DNA from: Gulosibacter chungangensis
GTDB lineage: Bacteria > Actinomycetota > Actinomycetes > Actinomycetales > Microbacteriaceae
Length of the DNA stretch: 64,000 nucleotides
Reading direction: 5' to 3'
Assembly: GCF_008831155.1 (NCBI RefSeq)
Contig: NZ_WBKB01000005.1
Coordinates: 124,001-188,000 of the forward strand
Part shown: positions 7,127 to 15,002 of the stretch, piece after piece
How the letters are laid out: every line of letters begins with the position of its first letter
How positions within the stretch are numbered: position 1 is the stretch's first letter
The notes under the pieces: generated by a model
What the model saw: only the letters and a program-made list of their open reading frames with translations
Databases searched by the model: none
Told to the model about the DNA's origin: nothing
Position numbers and translations under genes: made by a program

Positions 7127-8566
7127 CTACTGCTGCTCGACAACCGTCGTCATGGGCTGACCGAACTTACCGGTCTTCTTGAGGTTGCGGCGGACCAGCG
7201 GCCACACCGCAATCAACACGATGACCGAGATGAGGCTCGTCCACACCTGCGCCTGCGTTGACGGCCCACTCAGAAGCATGATCACTACGATGCCGGCAAC
7301 TGCGGCAATCGTGAGGTACGCCAGCCACGGGTGTAGCCACATCGGGAGCTTCAGGTTCGCCTGCTCCTCCTGAGTCATGCGGTTGCGAAGGCGCACCTGC
7401 GTGAGCGCGATGAACACGTAGACAAACAGCGCCACCAGACCCGAGGAGTTCATGATGAAGTCAAAGATGCCGCTGTTCGGGAAGATGAAGCTTACGAGCA
7501 CGGCCGCAAAACCACCGAGCGTGGATGCGATCACCGCGGCAACGGGGACACCGTTGGTGGAGGTCTTCGCGAAGGCCTTCGGTGCAAAACCACGGCCCGC
7601 GAGCGAGGCGAACATGCGCGAGGCCGAGTAGATGCCGGAGTTCAGCACCGAGAGTACAGCCGTCAGGATGACTGCGGTCATGATGAAGTCGGCGCCCGGG
7701 ATCCCATACTGCGAGAACAGGAACGCGAAGGGTCCCTGCACGTCGGGGTCGGGCAGGGCATTCCACGGCACGATCGCGACGATGAGGAGGACCGAACCTA
7801 AGTAGAACAGCAGGATGCGCCAGATGATGGTGTTGGTTGCCTGGCGAACGCCGCGGGCTGGGTCTTCCGATTCCGCGGCAGCCATCACGGCAATCTCGGT
7901 ACCGAAGTACGAGAAGATCACAATCGCGACTCCCGAGAGGATCGGCCACACCCCGTTGGGCGCGAAGCCCCCAACATCCCACAGGTGGCTGATACCGGGA
8001 GTCGAATTCGGCCAAGCGCCGAAGACAAAGAGCGCACCCACGGCGATGAAGACGAGGATCGCGGCCACCTTGACGCTTGCGAGCCAGAATTCGACCTCAC
8101 CGAAGGAGCGCACCGAGATGAGGTTCGTGGCGATGAAGATCACGAGCAGTGCCACCGCGAACACCCACGCGGGTACTGCCGGGAACCACCCGTGAAAAAT
8201 CGCTCCGCCAATGACCGCTTCGTAGGCAATAACACCGACCCAGAAGTACCAGTACAGCCAGCCGACGAGATAGCCGGCCCATTCGCCGAGACCGGTTCTG
8301 GCGTATTCCATGAAGGAACCGATCGAGGGGCGCGTGGTCGCCATTTCGCCGAGCATCCGCATCGCGAACATGACGAGCAGGCCGCCGATGGCGTAGGAGA
8401 TGAGAGCAGCGGGACCGACTTGCGAGATGACGTTGGCGGAGCCTACAAACAGGCTCGAGCCGATGATCCCGCCGAGGGTGATCATCGTCACGTGTCGGTT
8501 GCGAAGTTTTTTGGTTTTCTTGGTCGGTTGAGCAGCGGTGCTCACCGGCGCGGTATCTGTTGACAT
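7127..8566 (-). CDS. amino acid permease (APC superfamily)
   Basis: 479 residues with about 12 membrane segments. The first segment carries the GGIIGSSLFVGSANVI helix break (about residues 31-46) typical of the amino-acid transporter family (AroP/GabP/AnsP), followed by FAMRMLGEMATTRPSIGSF, the next conserved block. Imports an amino acid or GABA-type substrate with H+; specificity cannot be assigned. The ATG at 8566 is chosen because GGAAAG lies 5 nt upstream; an upstream in-frame start at 8638 has no such site. Transcribed away from the htrA-like gene. Confidence 0.9.
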   Translation of the reverse strand: MSTDTAPVSTAAQPTKKTKKLRNRHVTMITLGGIIGSSLFVGSANVISQVGPAALISYAIGGLLVMFAMRMLGEMATTRPSIGSFMEYARTGLGEWAGYLVGWLYWYFWVGVIAYEAVIGGAIFHGWFPAVPAWVFAVALLVIFIATNLISVRSFGEVEFWLASVKVAAILVFIAVGALFVFGAWPNSTPGISHLWDVGGFAPNGVWPILSGVAIVIFSYFGTEIAVMAAAESEDPARGVRQATNTIIWRILLFYLGSVLLIVAIVPWNALPDPDVQGPFAFLFSQYGIPGADFIMTAVILTAVLSVLNSGIYSASRMFASLAGRGFAPKAFAKTSTNGVPVAAVIASTLGGFAAVLVSFIFPNSGIFDFIMNSSGLVALFVYVFIALTQVRLRNRMTQEEQANLKLPMWLHPWLAYLTIAAVAGIVVIMLLSGPSTQAQVWTSLISVIVLIAVWPLVRRNLKKTGKFGQPMTTVVEQQ

Positions 8567-8962
8567 ATCTTTCCGGATTGCGCGCTCGATGGCGCTGATA
8601 CAGGGTGACCCTCTGCGTGAGGGCACGCCTGTGTGCAATCCACATCGCGGTGGTTTGCAAGTACGCGCCCCACCGTTGGGAAGTCGGCGGTAATGCGTCT
8701 CGCGTCGCCGTCGGCGCCCGAAAGTTTAGCGCGCGAATCGCGCTGAGCAAAGGAAAGATCGCGAATTAACGCATCAAATGCTGGCTGAATGGCCAGAGTG
8801 TGAGCAATCTGACTAGTCGTCGTCGGTTAGCGCGGCGCCTGCTCAGCGAGCCGCTGCAGCGCGAGTTCTGCCTCTTCCATGAACGCTCGAGTGATGGCGT
8901 TCATAGCGAAGTCATAGCTTGCTCATCGTTCGCTCATGAGGCGCGCTGGTGTAGTGACCGAC
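8567..8962. other. divergent intergenic region, permease / HtrA
   Basis: 396 bp without a convincing gene. It holds the permease ribosome binding site, the palindrome AGGGTGACCCT (8602-8612), an imperfect inverted repeat at 8634-8659, and presumably the divergent promoters. Short ORFs here have no recognisable features. Confidence 0.6.
8634..8659. promoter_or_regulatory. candidate operator upstream of the permease gene
   Basis: TGCAATCCAC (8634-8643) and GTGGTTTGCA (8650-8659) form a 10-bp inverted repeat with one mismatch and a 6-bp centre, 68-93 nt before the permease ATG. It looks like a dimeric-regulator site; no regulator gene is adjacent, so the factor is unknown. Confidence 0.4.
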
Positions 8963-10570
8963 ATGAACACCACGTCGAACCCCGAACCCGAACAGCCGAC
9001 CCCTTCGTCGGGGTCACAGGCGCAGCCATCCGAACCGACTGCCGACAAGAACCAATACGAAAACGCGTCCTGGCAAGACTCAGCGCCGTATCCATATCAA
9101 CAAGCACCTGAGCTGACCTGGCAGGGGCAGTCGAATGTCACGCGTCCCTATCAAACCGTGCCGCAATACGGCATGGACCCCACGGCCGACGGTGGCTTTG
9201 GGGGTGCCGGAGGCTACGAGGGCGGTAGCGGTGGCTACGGTAGCGGTGGCTACGGGGGCAGCGGCTACGGAAGTAACCCGCCGTATGGCGACCCGGGACA
9301 GTTTGCCCAGCATCCGGCCGGTGCCGCTCCGGCGGGGCAAGCGAAGCCCGCGAGTGGGTGGAAGCGTGCCCTCGTGGCGATGGGCGCCGCGCTTGCCCTC
9401 GTGCTGGCCGGCGGTTTCGGTGGCGTCGCGGTCGGTACGGCACTTGCCGACGGGGCCACGCAACAGAGCACCGGTGAGACACCACCGCAATGGAATGGTG
9501 GCGCCGATTCGCAATCGGACTCCGGCCCGACCTATCCCTGGGACGAATCTCAAGGGCAAGGCCAGCAGCAGTTCCCGAACTCTGGCGGCGCGACGGACAG
9601 CGCCGAAATCGATGCGAACCCCGCGAGCGACAGCGAGTCGGCCGGCGTGGTGATCATTGAAACGGTGCTCGGCTACCAGAGTGCTGAAGCCGCCGGTACC
9701 GGCATCATGCTTAGCGCCGACGGCCTCGTGCTGACGAATAATCACGTCATTGAGGGCTCCACCGAAATTGCCGTGACCACTGCCGACGGCGACACCTACA
9801 GCGCCACCGTGGTCGGCACCGATTCGACCGAAGACGTTGCCGTGCTGCAGCTGGATGACGCCAGCAATATGACCACCGCGACCATTGACGATGACGATGA
9901 TCTCGCGGTCGGTGACGAAATCGCGGCGATCGGCAACACCGCCGGCGGCGGGGAATTGCTCTCGGCAGCCGGAACTGTCACCAGCCTTGATGCCAGCGTG
10001 ACTACCTCGAGCATGTCCAGGTTGGAAGCGACCGAGACGCTCACTGACATGATTGAGATCGACGCGGATGTGGTCTCGGGCGACTCAGGTGGCGCCGTGC
10101 TTGATGACGAGGGCGAAGTAGTGGGCATGACCACCGCCGCCTCAAGCGGCACCGCTGACATCACCGGCTACGCGATCCACATCGACGATGCCCTCGATAT
10201 TGCTGCGGACATTGTGAACGGTGTGGAAACTGACACGAACACCATCGGCACACCCGCCTTCCTCGGGATTGCGCTGAGTTCGGAGACTTCTTCCCAGCAG
10301 GGACAGCGAGGCCAGCAGCCCGGCGGATCACAGCAGCTCAGTGGTGCGACCATCGCCGGAGTCTACGAAGACACCCCAGCCGCAGAACTCGGTCTCGCTG
10401 CCGGGGACACGATCACCGCCATCGACGACGTCAGCGTGAGCAGCGCATCCGAACTCTCGGGCCTGATCGCGGAATACACTCCCGGCACCGAAATCACCGT
10501 GACTTGGACCACGAGCGCCGGTGAATCGGTCTCGGGTACCACCACCCTCATGGCAGGCCCTGCCGACTAG
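8963..10570 (+). CDS. HtrA/DegP-like membrane-anchored serine protease with PDZ domain
   Basis: About 535 residues from ATG 8963 (ATG 8936 and GTG 8954 are in-frame alternatives; none has a good ribosome site). Order: disordered Pro/Gln/Ser N-terminus, Gly-Tyr-Ser repeats (about 77-105), one membrane span (about 137-158), an acidic linker, a trypsin-like domain, then a C-terminal PDZ domain (about 445-530). The triad is visible: His261 in TNNHVIEG, Asp291 in TEDVAVLQL, Ser375 in SGDSGGAV. The topology is cytoplasmic N-terminus and exported protease, as in actinobacterial PepD/HtrA envelope quality-control proteases. Its stop codon overlaps that of the convergent lyase gene. Confidence 0.9.
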   Translation: MNTTSNPEPEQPTPSSGSQAQPSEPTADKNQYENASWQDSAPYPYQQAPELTWQGQSNVTRPYQTVPQYGMDPTADGGFGGAGGYEGGSGGYGSGGYGGSGYGSNPPYGDPGQFAQHPAGAAPAGQAKPASGWKRALVAMGAALALVLAGGFGGVAVGTALADGATQQSTGETPPQWNGGADSQSDSGPTYPWDESQGQGQQQFPNSGGATDSAEIDANPASDSESAGVVIIETVLGYQSAEAAGTGIMLSADGLVLTNNHVIEGSTEIAVTTADGDTYSATVVGTDSTEDVAVLQLDDASNMTTATIDDDDDLAVGDEIAAIGNTAGGGELLSAAGTVTSLDASVTTSSMSRLEATETLTDMIEIDADVVSGDSGGAVLDDEGEVVGMTTAASSGTADITGYAIHIDDALDIAADIVNGVETDTNTIGTPAFLGIALSSETSSQQGQRGQQPGGSQQLSGATIAGVYEDTPAAELGLAAGDTITAIDDVSVSSASELSGLIAEYTPGTEITVTWTTSAGESVSGTTTLMAGPAD

Positions 10571-11433
10571 GCAATAGCCGAAATCGGCGTCCCCTCGGCA
10601 ACCGCCCGGCGGGCGCGTCGGGCGACCTCTGCGAGTTTCGCCTCATCGATACCGGTCTCGTAGCCCTGCTCGTGGAGCACCCGGACAATCGCTTCAGTCG
10701 CAATATTTCCGTGTGCCCCCGGGGCGAACGGACAGCCGCCGAAGCCTGCGAGTGCGGCATCAAACTGTGTAATGCCTTCAGCCGCCGCGGCAACTACGGT
10801 GTCGAGTGCCTGACCCTCGGCATTGTGCAGGTGCAATGAGAGCGGAGTATCGGGATGGGCGGCGCGGACATCAGCGATCGTCGTCAATACCTTCAGAGTC
10901 GTTGCGGTGCCGAGCGTATCGGCGAGACCCACGTGCGAGACACCCATTTCGGCAAAGGCACCGACGAGATCTGCGACCTTCGCGGCGGCGATATCGCCCT
11001 CAAACGGGCAGACGAAGGCGGTGGATATCCCCGCAAAGAATGTAATTTCTGGGTGTCTCGAGACCGCCTCCGCGAGGCTAGCCAACGCATCCTCAGTGCT
11101 GCGGCCAGCGTTCGCTGAGCTGTGCGCCTGACTTGCCGAGGCGACGATCTGCACGTGCGTTGCGCCCGCATCCGCCGCCCGGTCAATGCCTTTACCGTTT
11201 AGCGCGAGCACCGTGTACTCGGCGGCATTCGGGACGAGCCCGGCGAGTACCTCGGCAGCGTCCGCCATCTGCGGGACGCGCTTGGGATTAACCAAGGATG
11301 CGACCTCGAAACGGCGTACCCCCGCGGCAATGAGATCCGCAGCGATGGCGAGCTTTTCTTCGGTGCTGACAATGACTTCCTCATCCTGCAAACCATCACG
11401 CAGGTACACATCGATGATCTCGATGAAAGTCAT
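10567..11433 (-). CDS. hydroxymethylglutaryl-CoA lyase family protein
   Basis: 288 residues, HMGL-like TIM barrel. IDVYLRDGLQDEE (about 7-19) holds the catalytic Arg-Asp pair; LHLHNAEGQALDTVVAA (about 201-217) holds the metal-ligand HxH; FGGCPFAPGAHGNIATE (about 231-247) holds the catalytic Cys loop (GGCPFAPGA), so active-site motifs are intact. Family members cleave HMG-CoA to acetoacetate and acetyl-CoA; some cleave citramalyl-CoA-like substrates. It overlaps the CoA-transferase gene by 4 nt (ATGA), so the two are translationally coupled and probably act in sequence: activate a dicarboxylic acid to its CoA ester, then cleave it. The 3' end overlaps the htrA stop. Confidence 0.88.
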   Translation of the reverse strand: MTFIEIIDVYLRDGLQDEEVIVSTEEKLAIAADLIAAGVRRFEVASLVNPKRVPQMADAAEVLAGLVPNAAEYTVLALNGKGIDRAADAGATHVQIVASASQAHSSANAGRSTEDALASLAEAVSRHPEITFFAGISTAFVCPFEGDIAAAKVADLVGAFAEMGVSHVGLADTLGTATTLKVLTTIADVRAAHPDTPLSLHLHNAEGQALDTVVAAAAEGITQFDAALAGFGGCPFAPGAHGNIATEAIVRVLHEQGYETGIDEAKLAEVARRARRAVAEGTPISAIA

Positions 11434-12665
11434 GCGTTCACCGCATTCTCGGTGGGTTGCGCGTCGGAGAGCGCCGCAATCTCATCGGGGGAGTAGCCGA
11501 GCTCACTCAGCACTTCCGCGGAATGCTCACCGAGCTCCGGTCCAACCCAACGCGTCTTCCCCTCGTGACCGGGAAGCTTCGGCACGATACCGGGGAAGCG
11601 CACGGTTTCAGGCGCGCCATCGATGACCACATCGTGTTCCTCGATCATGCCGCGCTCGCGGTAATGGGGATCTTCGGCGATGCTCGGGGCGTCGTACACC
11701 GGGCCGGCTGGCACACCGGCGTCATCGAGCGCAGCCTGCGCCTCGGCGAGGGTGTGCGACCTCGTCCACGCGGTGATGAGCGAGTTGAGTTCGTCTTCAC
11801 GAGCGGTGCGGCCCTGCGCGCTTTCGAGCGACTCGTCTTCCGCAAGATCTGGGCGGCCAATTGCAACCATGAGGCGCGCAAAGACCGATGCGGAATTGCC
11901 ACCAATCACAATCTCCAAACCATCGGCGCAGGGGTACGCCCCCATCGGTACCACGCCGGGGAGCGTGCCGCCGCTGCGCTTGCGGACCATGCCGTACGCG
12001 TCATAATCGGGCACGAGTGAATCCAGCAGACTAAAGATGCCTTCGTACAGCCCGATGTCAACAACTGCCGGAGCCTTCGTGGCCCCGCCGCGAGCCCGTT
12101 GCAGCATGAGCATGAGTGCTCCCAGTGCGCCATAAAGTCCTGCCACGGTGTCGCCCATGCTCGCAGCCGATCGGGCCGCCGGACGGTCAGCATCGCCGGT
12201 GATGTAGCGAAGGCCGCCAAAGGATTCCGCAGCGCTGCCGAAGCCGGCGCGCTTCATATACGGGCCGGTCTGACCGTATCCGGAGATGCGCACGAGCACG
12301 AGATCCGGGTTGGCTTCGTGCATCACCTTGGGGCCGAGGCCCCACTTCTCAATCGTGCCGGGACGGAAGTTCTCGATCACCACATCGACACTCGGCAGGA
12401 GCCGTTTAATTGCCTCGCGACCTGCCTCGGAACGTAAATCGAGCACGATCGATTTTTTGTTACGGCCGAGCGTCCGAAACAACATTGAGGTTTCGCCGCG
12501 GGGCTTACGCCAGTCGCGGAGCTCATCACCGGTGCCTGGCTTTTCGACCTTGATGACTTCGGCACCGAAATCACCGAAGATTCGCGCGGCAAAGGGGGCC
12601 GCGATGAAGTTACCGAGTTCGAGAACGCGGATTCCGTCGAGCGGCATTGTGGTGGTGGGGAACAC
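11430..12665 (-). CDS. class III CoA-transferase (CaiB/BaiF family)
   Basis: 411 residues. PLDGIRVLELGNFIAAPFAA and FGAEVIKVEKPGTGDELRDW (first 55 residues) are the family's N-terminal fold, LDLRSEAGREAIKRLL and FRPGTIEKWGLG follow, and GAYPCADG lies near residue 240. Transfers CoA between carboxylic acids. GTG start at 12665 with GGAGG 6 nt upstream. Coupled to the lyase gene by a 4-nt overlap and preceded by an IclR regulator gene, a promoter and a palindrome. The arrangement fits breakdown of 3-hydroxy-3-methylglutarate, itaconate/citramalate or similar acids; which one is not shown by the sequence. Confidence 0.9.
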   Translation of the reverse strand: MFPTTTMPLDGIRVLELGNFIAAPFAARIFGDFGAEVIKVEKPGTGDELRDWRKPRGETSMLFRTLGRNKKSIVLDLRSEAGREAIKRLLPSVDVVIENFRPGTIEKWGLGPKVMHEANPDLVLVRISGYGQTGPYMKRAGFGSAAESFGGLRYITGDADRPAARSAASMGDTVAGLYGALGALMLMLQRARGGATKAPAVVDIGLYEGIFSLLDSLVPDYDAYGMVRKRSGGTLPGVVPMGAYPCADGLEIVIGGNSASVFARLMVAIGRPDLAEDESLESAQGRTAREDELNSLITAWTRSHTLAEAQAALDDAGVPAGPVYDAPSIAEDPHYRERGMIEEHDVVIDGAPETVRFPGIVPKLPGHEGKTRWVGPELGEHSAEVLSELGYSPDEIAALSDAQPTENAVNA

Positions 12666-12695
12666 TGTGAGCCTCCAAATTCAGGTTCTGCGGCG

Positions 12696-12715
12696 CACGA
12701 ACAGCATTGTTCGTG
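12696..12715. promoter_or_regulatory. candidate IclR operator
   Basis: Perfect 8-bp inverted repeat CACGAACA-GCAT-TGTTCGTG, 31-50 nt before the CoA-transferase start and just downstream of the predicted promoter. The position suits repression by the adjacent IclR-family protein. Confidence 0.6.
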
Positions 12716-12728
12716 GCTCATGAGCATG

Positions 12729-12758
12729 ACGCTATCGAGCTTCCCGTTTTGTGGTCAA
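12729..12758 (-). promoter_or_regulatory. predicted promoter of the CoA-transferase/lyase operon
   Basis: On the minus strand, TTGACC (12758-12753) and TAGCGT (12734-12729) are separated by 18 bp, a good sigma-70-type pair. The predicted start near 12722 is just upstream of the palindrome. Confidence 0.55.
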
Positions 12759-12789
12759 TGCGATTCGCGATTATCCCACCCAATGGGAA

Positions 12790-13431
12790 TTAATCGCCGC
12801 CTAAAGCCGCCCCAATCGCCTTGGCACAGTCGATCGCCGCCTGACCAAACTCTTCACCGGGGCCAGTATCGAGTCGCGCGATTGGTACTGCGATGCACAC
12901 AGCGCCAAGCAGTTTCCCATCAACCCGAACCGGTGCGCTCACCGAGGCCAACCCCGGAGTACGGACGCTGACCGACTCAACCCAGCCGTGCTGCCCGAGC
13001 GAAAGCAATGCCGCAGGGGTACCGCTGAGCAATTCTCCCGCGGAACCGGTTGGCAATTCGAGTCGCGCGAGTTCGGGCAGGGTTGCGCGAAGTTCATGCT
13101 GACTATCTGCCGACGTGACACAGACTCGGAAATTGCCTTGCCGTACCCACAGCTGCGTGGTTTCTCCCGTGGCGTCTCGACAAGTCTCGAGGAATGGTCG
13201 GGCGATTTCACCCGCCGTGGAACGGTTGAAGCGCCGTCCGAGGTAAAACTCACCGTCGGGGGTGCGACGGAGAAAACCTAGCTCTAACAAGTCAGAGGCG
13301 AGCCTGTGGGTGGCCGACACCGAGATGCCGGTGATTCGCGAAATCTCACTTACGGTCCGCGAGACATCCTCAACAGCATCAAGAATCTGTGCGGCGCGCA
13401 GCAAGCTGCGGTTTGGGGTGGTGTCGGCCAC
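12790..13431 (-). CDS. IclR-family transcriptional regulator
   Basis: 213 residues, somewhat short for the family (usually about 250). The N-terminal winged helix reads RAAQILDAVEDVSRTVSEIS then TGISVSATHRLASDLLELGF; the rest is an IclR effector domain with LGAVCIAVPIARL near the end. GTG start at 13431, 7 nt after GGAGG. It lies upstream of and co-directional with the CoA-transferase/lyase genes, with a 124-bp gap that holds a promoter and a palindrome; it is probably their regulator, with a carboxylic acid or CoA-pathway intermediate as ligand. Confidence 0.88.
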   Translation of the reverse strand: MADTTPNRSLLRAAQILDAVEDVSRTVSEISRITGISVSATHRLASDLLELGFLRRTPDGEFYLGRRFNRSTAGEIARPFLETCRDATGETTQLWVRQGNFRVCVTSADSQHELRATLPELARLELPTGSAGELLSGTPAALLSLGQHGWVESVSVRTPGLASVSAPVRVDGKLLGAVCIAVPIARLDTGPGEEFGQAAIDCAKAIGAALGGD

Positions 13432-13442
13432 TGCATTGCCTC

Positions 13443-13482
13443 CTAGCGAAACCGGACGTGGTCTAGCGAAACCGGACTTGGT
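13443..13482. repeat. 20-bp tandem duplication of the gamma-carbonic anhydrase 3' end
   Basis: Adjacent copies at 13443-13462 and 13463-13482, one mismatch, each containing CTAGCGAAACCGGAC. On the minus strand the first-read copy ends with the gene's TAG stop (13465-13463); the second ends with another TAG that merges into TAGGAGG, the ribosome binding site of the IclR gene. Confidence 0.9.
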
Positions 13483-14020
13483 CGAGTGACACAGCCTCGG
13501 CGAGATCGGCCTGTGCTTTCGAGAGTGCCACGTAGCTTGCCGCGTGGGGGATAAACCCTGCGGATTCCTCGTCGGTTAGCTCGCGACGAACTTTGGCGGG
13601 AACCCCTGCTGCGAGTGCGCGATCGCCGATCTCGGAGCCTTCGAGCACCACCGCGCCAGCGGCAATGAGGGACCCGGTGCCGATCACCGAATGGCTCAGC
13701 AGCGACGCACGCATCCCGACCAAGGTGCCATTGCCCACAGTCGTGCCGTGCAGCATTGCGGCGTGGCCGACCGTGACATCGTCACCGAGGGTGCAGGGCG
13801 CATCCGCATCGACGTGGACGACGGTACCGTCTTGGATGTTCGTGCGAGCACCGACGCGGATGGGTCCGGAATCGCCACGCAACACGCAGCCGTAGAAGAC
13901 ACTCGAATCCGGGCCGATCTCGACGTCACCGATGATCGTCGCGTTCGGGGCGATCCAGGCGGTCTCGTGGATGCGCGGAAGTTTGCCATTGTGCGGGAGA
14001 ATGAGCGGTCCATTGATCAT
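13463..14020 (-). CDS. gamma-class carbonic anhydrase-like hexapeptide-repeat protein
   Basis: 185 residues, a left-handed beta-helix made of repeated [LIV]-G-x4 turns (IGDVEIGPDSSVFYGCVLRG and onwards). The three metal-binding histidines of gamma-CA are present: VVHVD (about residue 70) and VGHAAMLHG (about 85-93). RGDSGPIRVGARTNIQDGTV contains the usual Arg and Gln residues. Such proteins (YrdA/PaaY/CaiE type) are Zn or Fe enzymes with carbonic anhydrase activity, or thioesterase activity in the case of PaaY. No Shine-Dalgarno is visible; divergent from the LysR gene with 37 nt between starts. Confidence 0.88.
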   Translation of the reverse strand: MINGPLILPHNGKLPRIHETAWIAPNATIIGDVEIGPDSSVFYGCVLRGDSGPIRVGARTNIQDGTVVHVDADAPCTLGDDVTVGHAAMLHGTTVGNGTLVGMRASLLSHSVIGTGSLIAAGAVVLEGSEIGDRALAAGVPAKVRRELTDEESAGFIPHAASYVALSKAQADLAEAVSLDQVRFR

Positions 14021-14045
14021 GGAGCCAATCTTCGCACGTCGCAGG

Positions 14046-14051
14046 TAGGTT
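14046..14051 (+). promoter_or_regulatory. -10 hexamer for leaderless lysR transcript
   Basis: TAGGTT ends 6 nt before the ATG at 14058 and no ribosome binding site is present. Confidence 0.6.
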
Positions 14052-14057
14052 GAACCT

Positions 14058-14972
14058 ATGCCTCACATTGATCACGAATCCCTCGAACTCTTTGTTGGCA
14101 TCGTGGATATAGGCAGTATTAATGCGGTTGCGGCCAAGGCTGGTCGTTCCCAGCAGGCGGTGTCCGAGCGGATGCGCAGGCTGGAGCAATCTCTCGGGTT
14201 GAACCTCCTCGAGCGGGGCGCGCGCGGGTCGAAACCCACTGAAGTTGGCAAGCTTGTTGCCGACTGGGCGGCCGATCTCTTGGAGGCAAACAAGACTTTT
14301 GCCGCGCGGATCGATTCCCTGCGGGACGATAGCGATGTCGACTTGTGGGTTGCCGCATCCCAAACCATCGCGGGATACCTATTGCCGGGCTGGATCGGCA
14401 CGCTGAAAACCGGCGGGCAGAACGGGGCCACAAGCCCGCATGTGCACGCAGTGAACTCGGTTGAGGTGATGCGTGAGGTGCGCGAGGGCACCGTGTCAAT
14501 TGGGTTTATCGAGACGCTTGATTTGCCGAGTGATCTTGCCATGCGCACCGTTGGTCACGACGAACTTGTGGTTGTGGTTGCGCCGGGCCACCCTTGGGCA
14601 GAGCTTGCTGATGGTGTCTCCCCGGAAGTGCTCGCGCAAACCCCGCTGGTCGTACGCGAAGAGGGCTCCGGTACGCGGCAGGCACTGGAGACCTTGCTGA
14701 TGGAATCCGACGCGACCCTGCAGGTGGTACCGCCAGCCGCGGAATTCTCGGCGGTGATTTCCGTGCGTAACGCGGTGGCCGCCGGTATTGCGCCCTCGGT
14801 AATGAGCGCGATTACGGTTGCCGACGACCTCGCGGTGGGCAGGCTCGTTCGAGTACCCGTGCGCGGGTTGGAGCTGCGGCGGCCGTTGACCGCCGTCTGG
14901 CGCGAAGACCGCAACCTGCACGCGGCTGCCCTGGAACTGGTCGAGATCGCTGCCAGATCTAAGCCCAACTAA
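14058..14972 (+). CDS. LysR-family transcriptional regulator
   Basis: 304 residues. The N-terminal helix-turn-helix reads LELFVGIVDIGSINAVAAKA then GRSQQAVSERMRRLEQSLGL (about residues 8-47), followed by LLERGARGSKPTEVGKLVADWA and a LysR substrate-binding domain with LVVVVAPGHPWA (about 170-181) and REEGSGTRQALETLL (about 198-212), the latter as in CysB/CbbR-like regulators. Divergently placed against the gamma-carbonic anhydrase gene, a common position for a LysR regulator and its target, but no TN11A operator was confirmed in the 37-nt gap. Confidence 0.92.
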   Translation: MPHIDHESLELFVGIVDIGSINAVAAKAGRSQQAVSERMRRLEQSLGLNLLERGARGSKPTEVGKLVADWAADLLEANKTFAARIDSLRDDSDVDLWVAASQTIAGYLLPGWIGTLKTGGQNGATSPHVHAVNSVEVMREVREGTVSIGFIETLDLPSDLAMRTVGHDELVVVVAPGHPWAELADGVSPEVLAQTPLVVREEGSGTRQALETLLMESDATLQVVPPAAEFSAVISVRNAVAAGIAPSVMSAITVADDLAVGRLVRVPVRGLELRRPLTAVWREDRNLHAAALELVEIAARSKPN

Positions 14973-14988
14973 AGCGGCCCGGAGGCGG

Positions 14989-14994
14989 TAGGAT
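14989..14994 (+). promoter_or_regulatory. -10 hexamer for ffh
   Basis: TAGGAT ends 8 nt before the ffh ATG, giving at most a 1-2 nt leader. The only purine-rich stretch (CGGAGG, 14980-14985) lies upstream of the hexamer and would not be in the mRNA. Confidence 0.5.
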
Positions 14995-15002
14995 AGACCC
15001 CT

